From: an uncultured Enterocloster sp. | GTDB lineage: Bacteria; Bacillota; Clostridia; Lachnospirales; Lachnospiraceae | Direction of reading: 5' to 3' | Assembly: GCA_944382045.1 (NCBI GenBank) | Contig: CALWMT010000120.1 | Coordinates: 1-7,619, forward strand | Length of the DNA: 7,619 nt | Part shown: one piece after another, positions 1-5,091 of the stretch | How the letters are laid out: each line of letters opens with the position of its first letter | Position numbering within the stretch: the first letter of the stretch is position 1 | Notes under the pieces: generated by a model | What the model was told of the DNA's origin: nothing | The model's database searches: none | What the model saw: the letters and a program-made list of their open reading frames with translations, nothing else | Position numbers and translations under genes: made by a program

Positions 1-153
1 GCAGAGTGCAATGGCTATGTGATTGACTATGATATACTGGTTTATGTGGGGGATGGCATGTACACGGACCGGTGGGGATTTTTATGCACCGTAGAGAACG
101 GAACGCTTAGCTTTGTGGCGGACGGGATGCATGTGTACAGCAGAGTGGGATAG
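1..153 (+). CDS. C-terminal end of an unidentified protein (5' partial)
   Basis: An open frame enters from the left edge and gives 50 residues before a TAG stop at 151-153. The peptide is rich in Tyr, Gly and Val (for example VYVGDGMYTDRWGF, ending in HVYSRVG) and would fit a beta-rich C-terminal domain, but I do not recognise the family. It has neither the composition of a random shadow frame nor a competing frame of similar quality, so it is probably the true tail of a gene starting outside the window. No terminator-like hairpin follows it; the next readable sequence is a GNAT scrap in another frame only about 10 bases later, so the tail itself may be truncated. Confidence 0.5.
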   Translation, partial: AECNGYVIDYDILVYVGDGMYTDRWGFLCTVENGTLSFVADGMHVYSRVG

Positions 154-160
154 GATTAAG

Positions 161-271
161 CATCCTGCTATGCTGTACTTTGGCGCACAGCCGGGAATGG
201 AAGCATTCTACGAAAAGAACGGCTGCCAGAGAAGCCTGCAGTCCTATGTCATAGAATTAGAGAAAGGTTGA
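161..271 (+). pseudogene. GNAT acetyltransferase remnant, C-terminal 36 residues only
   Basis: In frame 2, from 161 to the TGA at 269-271, the sequence reads HPAMLYFGAQPGMEAFYEKN and then GCQRSLQSYVIELEKG. This matches the end of GNAT N-acetyltransferases, where the last conserved motif has the form 'FYEKxGF/C..S.QSYVI' (family knowledge). The same frame is interrupted by a TAG at 92-94, and the sequence before 155 belongs to an unrelated reading frame, so the acetyl-CoA-binding core is missing. The only in-frame ATG (131) has no ribosome binding site. I read it as a decayed remnant left by a deletion or rearrangement, not a working enzyme. Confidence 0.5.
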
Positions 272-291
272 GAAAATGGGCGGATTACGGG

Positions 292-433
292 ATATTCCTG
301 GAGTTGGAAACGCCCCTCTCGTATGATATTTTCATCTATAGACCGCCCCCTGCGGAACAATCCCTGCCTGGCTGTCCAACAGTGCCAGCTTATCGACGGC
401 AGGGGTTGTGAGCCGGGCGATACTCTTTCCATT
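292..433 (-). pseudogene. Probable remnant of a Phd/YefM-type antitoxin, frameshifted
   Basis: On the minus strand from 433 the frame reads NGKSIARLTTPAVDKLALLD followed by SQAGIVPQGAVYR and a stop at 334-332. This resembles the second half of Phd-type antitoxins, which have 'I.KNGKPVARL...' followed by 'LDSLVGI(I/V)P'. In those proteins the tail is usually acidic, of the type '(D)E..IREERL'. That continuation appears here in the neighbouring minus-strand frame as SIDENIIREGRFQLQEY (342-292), consistent with a single frameshift near 345. The N-terminal DNA-binding half is missing: a TAA lies just upstream in frame. No toxin partner is visible. The family assignment is from motif memory only. 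Confidence 0.35.
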
Positions 434-538
434 CGGACAAAATTACCTTAAGAAAAAGATAAGACATAAGTAACACATCCCATTCCCAGCAATGCTATAC
501 TGAAAAAAGAGATAAGCGGCGAAAAGGAGGTGCGCGCC
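434..538. other. Intergenic region carrying the promoter of the serpin cluster
   Basis: This stretch between the antitoxin remnant and the first intact gene is markedly AT-rich compared with its surroundings. It holds the extended -10 promoter described separately and, at 523-530, a strong AAAAGGAGG ribosome binding site. The stretch from 272 to 538 contains no intact gene on either strand. Confidence 0.5.
493..501 (+). promoter_or_regulatory. Candidate extended -10 promoter for the serpin cluster
   Basis: The sequence TGCTATACT fits an extended -10 element (TGnTATAAT with one mismatch). No good -35 box lies 16-18 bases upstream; the nearest similarity, AAGACA at 461-466, is too far away. 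Extended -10 promoters commonly work without a good -35. A start point near 508 would give a leader of about 30 bases before the GTG at 539. Confidence 0.45.
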
Positions 539-850
539 GTGATAAATGGAAGCTTTTTTATTTTCTGCATTGTTTGGATTTTATACGGAATTGCGGGCCG
601 GTCAGGGATTATGCTTGTGCCGAAAAAATGCAGGGGATACGTATGGACCGAGGACTGGAAGCGCAGCAGGGGAACCGCGTACCTGCTGCTGGGCGTGCCC
701 TGGCTGCTGTTCGGCCTGGTATGCCGTGTCCTTTCCCTGGACCTCGGCTGGGGAGAAGCCTGCGTGATACTGCTTGTTTTGGCAGCGCCGTCATTTATCC
801 ATGGGTATGTCATCGATAGAAGGTTTAAGAGGCTGCGGGAGAAGGACTGA
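539..850 (+). CDS. Small three-helix membrane protein, function unknown
   Basis: The product has 103 residues. The start is taken as GTG 539 because AGGAGG at 525-530 lies 8 bases upstream; an in-frame GTG at 530 overlaps the ribosome binding site and cannot use it. Three hydrophobic stretches are visible: roughly residues 5-27 (SFFIFCIVWILYGIAG...), 45-65 (GTAYLLLGVPWLLFGLVCRVL) and 73-92, followed by a basic cytoplasmic tail (DRRFKRLREK). The polar loop with KKCRGYVWTEDWKRSR recalls small DUF3784-like membrane proteins of Firmicutes, but I would not assign it firmly. It is the first gene after the candidate promoter and ends 19 bases before the serpin start, so the two are almost certainly co-transcribed. 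It might act as a membrane partner of the exported serpin (inference only). Confidence 0.75.
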   Translation: MINGSFFIFCIVWILYGIAGRSGIMLVPKKCRGYVWTEDWKRSRGTAYLLLGVPWLLFGLVCRVLSLDLGWGEACVILLVLAAPSFIHGYVIDRRFKRLREKD

Positions 851-869
851 AGGCTGGGAGGTGGGTTTT

Positions 870-2606
870 ATGAAAAAAAGGACAAGGTGCGCGGTCCTCG
901 CCGCCGGCCTATGTGCCCTTGCGGCATCAGCCTGGGTGGTCTGGGGGCAGGCGGGCAGCCTGGGAAAGAGCCGGTCTGCGGACGTGGAGGCGGCCCAGGT
1001 GGAGGCTGCAGGTCTGGCGGGGGACGACTACGAGGGGTGGAATGCCCTCTTGGCGGAAAATGAGATTTCAGAGGACTTTCAGGAAAGCCTTGCCGGCTTT
1101 GCCTTTCAGAGCGGCAGCGCGGTGCTCTCTGAGGCGGAGGACAATGCATTTTTCAGCCCATTGAGTCTCTACTATGCCCTGGCGGTGCTGGGGACGGGAG
1201 CCGAGGGGGAGACAGAGGCGGAGCTTCTTGCGGCTCTGGGAGCAGAGGAGAAGGAGGACCTGGCCCGTCAGTGCGCGGCCCTCTTTCGGCGGTACGCGTA
1301 CCAGGAGGAGAGGGCGGCAGCTGAGGCAAAAGCTTACGGTGAGAGCGTCCCGGACGGCTCCCTGCGCCTTGCCAATTCTCTGTGGGTATCGGAGAAAATA
1401 AAGCTGGATTCGGATTACCGAAAGACTTGCGCGGAGGATTTTTTTGCCTCCTCCCACGCGGTAGATTTTGCCGATGCGGACACGGGAAAGCGGATGGGGG
1501 AATGGATTTCGGAACAGACAAACGGGGCTCTCGCGCCCACGGTGGAGCTGTCACCGGAGACACTTCTTTCCATTCTCAATACCTTGTATTTTTACGGAGG
1601 ATGGCAGGATAAATTTGATGAAAATCAGACAACGGAGGATGTCTTTTATCTGGAAAATGGCGGCGAGGTTTCGGTTCCCTTTATGAACCGGACGGACCCC
1701 ATGGGAAGCTTTGCGCGCGGGGACGGATATACGGTTTCCGGCCTTTTTACGAATAATAATTGTGAGGTGCTTTTTGTCCTCCCGGACGAGGGAACAGATG
1801 TGGAAGCCCTGTTGGAGAACCCGGAGATTTTGAGGGATATTTTTGTACCGGAGGAGGGAAAATGGAGCACGGGCGAGGTCACCTGGAAGGTGCCGAAATT
1901 CTCCTTTGGCAGCCATTTTGACCTGAAGGAAACGCTGGCGTCCATGGGCATGAAGCGCATGTTCGACAGTGAGGCGGCAGATTTTTCCGCCATGTCCTCC
2001 AGCCCTCTGTTCGTGAATCAGGTGCTGCAGGAGACCCATGTGGGCGTGGACGAGGAGGGTGTGGAGGGCGCGGCCTATACGATGATAGCCCTCGCAGGGG
2101 CAGGGATGCCCGACGATACCCAGAAGGCACAGATGATACTGGACCGGCCCTTCCTCTTTGGAATCCGCGATTACAGGAACGATGTGTGGCTGTTTCTCGG
2201 CGTGTGCAGGAATCCGGCAGGGGAGGAGAGAAATGAGACGGTGTCAGTCACAGGCCCTGGGGGACCCATTTCTCTCAGAGTCCCTGACGGCTGGGTGTGC
2301 GAGGCCTGCCCGGAGGGAGAAGACGGCTTTGACTATAGTCTGCGGCTTTATCCGGAGGGAGAGGAGACGGGATATGTGGAGGTGGCATATGCCCCAAATT
2401 ACGGGATATGCGGCACCGGCATGGAGTATAGGGAGATTGAGCTGGCGGGGAAGAAGGCAGATGCGGTAAAGGACGTAAATGCAGGATGCTGGGAGTATAT
2501 TTTCTTTGAAGATTCGGATGTCCTGGTAAACTCCTGGAACGCGGGCAGCTGGTTTTCCAAAAACGAGGGACAGCTGATGGAAATTTTGGATACGCTGCGG
2601 TTTTAG
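870..2606 (+). CDS. Exported serpin (serine protease inhibitor) with an extra C-terminal domain
   Basis: The product has 578 residues. ATG 870 is chosen because GGGAGGTG (856-863) precedes it and a basic, hydrophobic export signal follows (residues 1-26); the frame is open further upstream but without a start signal. The export segment could be cleaved (ASA-W at 19-22) or remain as an anchor; there is no lipobox. Residues about 70-450 form a complete serpin domain. The shutter motif is FFSPLSL (94-100). Further markers are ANSLWV (168-173), NTLYFYGGW (237-245), VTWKVPKFSF (337-346), DLKETLASMGMKRMF (351-365), QETHVGVDEEG (387-397), and DRPFLFGIRD with the final strand VWLFLGVCRNP (425-449). 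Serpins trap serine or cysteine proteases by cleavage of the reactive loop and its insertion into a beta sheet. Taking Gly397 as P15, P1-P1' would be Ala411-Gly412; residues at P14, P12, P10 and P8 (Val, Gly, Ala, Thr) are small or permissive, as needed for an inhibitory serpin. Residues about 455-578 are an extra domain absent from ordinary serpins (about 350-400 residues). Confidence 0.93.
   Translation: MKKRTRCAVLAAGLCALAASAWVVWGQAGSLGKSRSADVEAAQVEAAGLAGDDYEGWNALLAENEISEDFQESLAGFAFQSGSAVLSEAEDNAFFSPLSLYYALAVLGTGAEGETEAELLAALGAEEKEDLARQCAALFRRYAYQEERAAAEAKAYGESVPDGSLRLANSLWVSEKIKLDSDYRKTCAEDFFASSHAVDFADADTGKRMGEWISEQTNGALAPTVELSPETLLSILNTLYFYGGWQDKFDENQTTEDVFYLENGGEVSVPFMNRTDPMGSFARGDGYTVSGLFTNNNCEVLFVLPDEGTDVEALLENPEILRDIFVPEEGKWSTGEVTWKVPKFSFGSHFDLKETLASMGMKRMFDSEAADFSAMSSSPLFVNQVLQETHVGVDEEGVEGAAYTMIALAGAGMPDDTQKAQMILDRPFLFGIRDYRNDVWLFLGVCRNPAGEERNETVSVTGPGGPISLRVPDGWVCEACPEGEDGFDYSLRLYPEGEETGYVEVAYAPNYGICGTGMEYREIELAGKKADAVKDVNAGCWEYIFFEDSDVLVNSWNAGSWFSKNEGQLMEILDTLRF
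2052..2141 (+). other. Serpin hinge and reactive centre loop
   Basis: These codons give E395-E396-G397 and then VEGAAYTMIALAGAGMP (398-414), ending at L424 just before the conserved DRPF. Numbering from the hinge Gly as P15 gives P8 Thr404, P1 Ala411 and P1' Gly412. The bulky Tyr403 falls at P9, an odd position that faces outward after loop insertion in known serpins, so it need not block inhibition. The stretch between predicted P1 and DRPF is 13 residues against 8 in human antitrypsin, so the scissile bond could lie a few residues later. Small Ala/Gly residues at P1 favour elastase-like proteases (family knowledge plus inference). Confidence 0.6.
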
Positions 2607-2646
2607 CCATAAACAGAGGATAAATCGGGGACAGGAGGCAGCATAC

Positions 2647-3378
2647 ATGAGACGATGGGACAGGAAGAAACAGGATACGGAGAACAATGGAAAGAAGCAT
2701 AGAAAGAGCCGATGGCCGGCCTGCGCCTCAGCTGCGGCGGCATCGTTCCTCCTGTGCGCCTGCGGGGGCGGGGGAGCGGCCGCGGCGGACGCCGAGGACA
2801 TTTCCCTCTATGACAGAGGGCTTGCGGTGATAGATATTATGGCGGAGATGACGGAATCAGAGGCGTACATTGGGCTTACCACGGCAAACGATGGAATCCG
2901 GGCGATTATACAGAATGATTTGGCGGGGGAGCATGAGAAGCCGGAGGCGGTGTACTCTGTTTCGATTCCTGAGGAGCAGCTTTGGGCATGGTGGGATATG
3001 GCGGAAATGGAGGAAACGGGTGAAATGTCACAGGAGCTTCGGGCATTTCTCCAGCATAGAATTCTGACATCCATTCCCTCCGTGATTAACGGCATGGCCG
3101 GCGTGGAGGAGCTGGCCGCGGCGAATGCCTGTACGGCCCAGAAAACCTTCACCGTCAAAAATGAGATGGAGGACGTGACCTATCTCTATGTCTTTGAAGA
3201 CGCGGCCCCGGCGGCGGTGACGTTTACGGCGGGGGAGGACGGAACGGTGTCTGCATCCGGGACATTTCTTCTGCAGGAGGAATTTTCCTGCGGGTCTGCG
3301 GCGGAGATTGAAGCATTTTTTGAGGGGATAGGAGTGGAGACAGAGGTGGGGGAGATTCTTCCGGAGGGGTGCCAATGA
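2647..3378 (+). CDS. Lipoprotein of unknown function downstream of the serpin
   Basis: The product has 243 residues. AGGAGG (2633-2638) lies 8 bases before ATG 2647, 40 bases after the serpin stop. The N-terminus is a long basic region (residues 1-24) and a short hydrophobic stretch ending in the lipobox L36-C37-A38-C39, followed by a Gly/Ala tether (GGGGAAAA), so Cys39 should be lipidated and the protein held on the outer face of the membrane. The mature part is acidic, with an alpha-helical first half (ISLYDRGLAVIDIMAEM...; several Trp near 97-101) and a beta-rich second half (KTFTVKNEMEDVTYLYVFED, then AAPAAVTFTAGEDGTVSASG). It resembles uncharacterised Lachnospiraceae lipoproteins; I recognise no enzyme motif. 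Operon position suggests a surface role linked with the serpin, but that is inference. Confidence 0.85.
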   Translation: MRRWDRKKQDTENNGKKHRKSRWPACASAAAASFLLCACGGGGAAAADAEDISLYDRGLAVIDIMAEMTESEAYIGLTTANDGIRAIIQNDLAGEHEKPEAVYSVSIPEEQLWAWWDMAEMEETGEMSQELRAFLQHRILTSIPSVINGMAGVEELAAANACTAQKTFTVKNEMEDVTYLYVFEDAAPAAVTFTAGEDGTVSASGTFLLQEEFSCGSAAEIEAFFEGIGVETEVGEILPEGCQ

Positions 3379-3426
3379 ATTGCAGGAAGCAGTCCAAAGT
3401 CTGCCAAAACCATGGAGGGAAAATGT

Positions 3427-4455
3427 ATGAACGAGAAACAGGGGCTGACCCCATATGAAACCAGAGAAATCCTCTTTTACAAGACTGAAAATGGAGAGGT
3501 GCGGGTGGAAATTCTACTCTTTCAGGAAAATCTCTGGCTGACGCAGGCAAAAATGGCAGAGCTGTTTGAGGTGCAGAAAGCAGCCATTTCCAAGCATCTG
3601 AAAAATATTTTTGAATCGGGCGAACTGAGCGAGGATTCAGTTGTTTCCAAAATGGAAACAACTGCGGCGGACGGCAAAAGGTATCAGGTGAACTACTATA
3701 ATCTGGACGCCATTATCGCAGTGGGATATCGTGTGAACTCTAAGAAAGCGACCATGTTTCGCATTTGGGCAAACAGGGTGTTGAAAGAGTTTATTATCAA
3801 AGGTTATGTGATGGATGACGCACGGCTGCGGGATCCGGAAAACTTTTTCGGTAAGGATTATTTCGAGGAACAGCTGGAACGTATCCGGGACATCCGGGCC
3901 AGCGAGAGAAGGTTCTACCAGAAAATCACGGATATCTATTCCCAGTGTAGTGCGGACTACGATGTGGAAAGCCCAATTACAAAGGAGTTTTTCGCTACGG
4001 TGCAGAACAAGCTCCACTATGCGGTTACCCATCATACTGCTGCGGAGATCGTATATGGCCGAGCCGACAGTACCAAGCCAAACATGGGACTGACTACATG
4101 GAAAAACGCCCCTAAAGGCCGCATTCGCAAATCGGATGTTACTGTTGCTAAAAACTATCTGAACGAAACAGAGATGCAAAACTTGAACGAGATTGTCACC
4201 ATGTATCTGGACTATGCAGAACGGCAGGCCCGTCGGGGAAATGTCATGTATATGACAGATTGGGTCAAACGACTTGACGCATTTTTACAGTTCAACGAGG
4301 AAGATATTCTGCACGATAAGGGCAAAGTGACCGCGGTCATTGCCAAAGCCTTTGCTGAAAAAGAGTTTGAAAAGTTCCGGGTTTTACAGGATAGAACCTA
4401 TCAGAGTGATTTTGACAGGCTGGTTGCGGAAACTTCGGATGATCTGACAGATTGA
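3427..4455 (+). CDS. rhuM: RhuM family protein (virulence RhuM, PF13310 type)
   Basis: The product has 342 residues. ATG 3427 is preferred over the in-frame ATG 3412, because GGAGGG (3414-3419) lies 7 bases before 3427 and overlaps the earlier codon. Residues about 36-62 (NLWLTQAKMAELFEVQKAAI...) look like a helix-turn-helix. Family hallmarks follow: YNLDAIIAVGYRVNSKKAT (91-109), FRIWANRVLKEFIIKGY (111-127), SERRFYQKITDIY (159-171), KEFFATVQNKLHYAV (186-200), MGLTTWK (220-226), SDVTVAKNYL (236-245) and a C-terminal helix FAEKEFEKFRVLQDR (309-323). RhuM was named from Salmonella pathogenicity island 3; homologues occur widely in mobile regions and near restriction loci, and their biochemical role is unsettled. 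Its base composition is lower in GC than the flanks (23 of 60 in 4141-4200 against 41 of 60 in 2041-2100), which suggests horizontal acquisition. No promoter of its own is obvious; it sits 48 bases after the lipoprotein and ends in a terminator. Confidence 0.9.
   Translation: MNEKQGLTPYETREILFYKTENGEVRVEILLFQENLWLTQAKMAELFEVQKAAISKHLKNIFESGELSEDSVVSKMETTAADGKRYQVNYYNLDAIIAVGYRVNSKKATMFRIWANRVLKEFIIKGYVMDDARLRDPENFFGKDYFEEQLERIRDIRASERRFYQKITDIYSQCSADYDVESPITKEFFATVQNKLHYAVTHHTAAEIVYGRADSTKPNMGLTTWKNAPKGRIRKSDVTVAKNYLNETEMQNLNEIVTMYLDYAERQARRGNVMYMTDWVKRLDAFLQFNEEDILHDKGKVTAVIAKAFAEKEFEKFRVLQDRTYQSDFDRLVAETSDDLTD
3638..3664 (+). repeat. Perfect 11-bp inverted repeat inside rhuM
   Basis: CAGTTGTTTCC (3638-3648) and GGAAACAACTG (3654-3664) are exact reverse complements separated by 5 bases (AAAAT). 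The sequence codes for the segment around SVVSKMETTAA just after the helix-turn-helix, so it is both coding and able to form a stable stem-loop. It is not followed by a T tract and is not a terminator. Confidence 0.8.
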
Positions 4456-4468
4456 TTTCACAATATAG

Positions 4469-4514
4469 AAAGCCCGCGCTTCCGGTTTTCTTTTTCCGGC
4501 TGCGTGGGTTTTTT
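4469..4514 (+). terminator. Intrinsic terminator after rhuM
   Basis: The left arm AAAGCCCGCGC (4469-4479) pairs with GCGTGGGTTT (4502-4511) through one or two G-U pairs, and an inner CCGG/CCGG pairing (4482-4485 with 4496-4499) extends the stem. A run of six T follows (4509-4514). It starts 13 bases after the rhuM stop and separates the serpin/rhuM block from the sigma-factor block. Confidence 0.85.
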
Positions 4515-4534
4515 CGGCCATTGTTTTTCGGCCA
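4510..4534. repeat. 11-bp direct repeat between terminator and sigma promoter
   Basis: TTTTTCGGCCA occurs at 4510-4520 and again at 4524-4534, separated by TTG (period 14). The first copy overlaps the T tract of the terminator; the second ends just before the candidate ECF promoter. It may be a small duplication or a binding site. Confidence 0.6.
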
Positions 4535-4536
4535 GC

Positions 4537-4566
4537 GCAACTTTTCACCTGCCTGAATTATCTATA
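4537..4566 (+). promoter_or_regulatory. Candidate ECF-type promoter of the sigma/anti-sigma operon
   Basis: GCAACTTTT (4537-4545) followed after 15 bases by TCTATA (4561-4566) fits the general form of ECF promoters: an AAC-containing -35 element and a -10 element related to CGTCTATA. ECF sigma factors usually transcribe their own operon, and the position 37 bases before the sigma start codon suits this. No other copy of the pair was noticed in the window. Confidence 0.45.
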
Positions 4567-4602
4567 GAGCAGAAGGACAAAAAACACCCAGAGGAAAATG
4601 AG

Positions 4603-5091
4603 ATGAAGCAGGAAGTATATGACAAAATCGTGGCCTATATCCTGGAGAATCAGGAGCGGTTTTACCGCCTGGCCTACAGCTATGTGAAGAACCGGGAGGA
4701 CGCCCTGGATGCCGTGCAGAATGCGGTCTGCCAGGCACTGGAGCACTGCCGGGCCATACGGAATGAGGAGGCGGTGCGGACCTGGTTTTACCGGATTTTG
4801 GTCAATGAGAGCCTACGGATTTTGAAGGAGAGAAATCGGTTTTCACCGGAAAATGAGGAGGTGCCGGAGATTCCCTACGAGGAGAAGGGCTTTGAGCCGG
4901 AGGGGGATTTGGAGGCGTATCTGGGACGGCTGGACGGGGATACGCAGACCATTATACGGCTGCGTTTTTTTGAGGAGCTGTCCCTCGCGGAGATTGCGCA
5001 GATTACGAAGCTGAACCTGAATACAGTGAAGGCAAGGCTTTATCGGGGACTCAAACGGCTTCGGATAGACATTCAGGAGGTGGGTTTATGA
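4603..5091 (+). CDS. sigV: ECF RNA polymerase sigma factor, SigV-like
   Basis: The product has 162 residues, the normal size for an ECF sigma factor. ATG 4603 is chosen because GAGG at 4591-4594 lies 8 bases upstream and the family's N-terminus begins there; the upstream in-frame extension runs through the terminator region and is not credible. Region 2 spans about residues 14-80 (ENQERFYRLAYSYVKNREDA, then the AVRTWFYRILVNESLR segment), a short acidic linker follows (81-104), and region 4 spans about 106-155, with the helix-turn-helix LSLAEIAQITKLNLNTVKAR (127-146) reading the -35 element. The gene overlaps its anti-sigma partner by 4 bases (ATGA), typical of a translationally coupled sigma/anti-sigma pair. 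The RsiV-type partner identifies it as SigV-like; in B. subtilis and C. difficile this factor is released by lysozyme and controls cell-wall modification genes. None of those target genes lies in the window. Confidence 0.9.
   Translation: MKQEVYDKIVAYILENQERFYRLAYSYVKNREDALDAVQNAVCQALEHCRAIRNEEAVRTWFYRILVNESLRILKERNRFSPENEEVPEIPYEEKGFEPEGDLEAYLGRLDGDTQTIIRLRFFEELSLAEIAQITKLNLNTVKARLYRGLKRLRIDIQEVGL

Noticed and set aside
530..538. GTG at 530 as start of the small membrane protein
   Set aside because: This codon overlaps the AGGAGG ribosome binding site, which is ideally spaced for the GTG at 539.
448..813. Minus-strand open frame opposite the membrane protein gene
   Set aside because: Composition (Ser/Arg/Pro-rich) is that of a shadow frame, it lacks a ribosome binding site, and it runs across the promoter of the opposite strand.
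774..869. Extension of the serpin to an upstream ATG at 774 (32 more residues)
   Set aside because: It overlaps the membrane protein gene in another frame, has no ribosome binding site and would place residues before an obvious export signal that begins at ATG 870.
2244..2801. Minus-strand frame spanning the serpin/lipoprotein junction
   Set aside because: It is antisense to two well-supported genes, has no ribosome binding site and shows no recognisable family pattern.
4504..4602. N-terminal extension of the sigma factor to ATG 4504
   Set aside because: It would start inside the terminator stem and run through the candidate promoter; the family N-terminus begins at ATG 4603 with a proper ribosome binding site.
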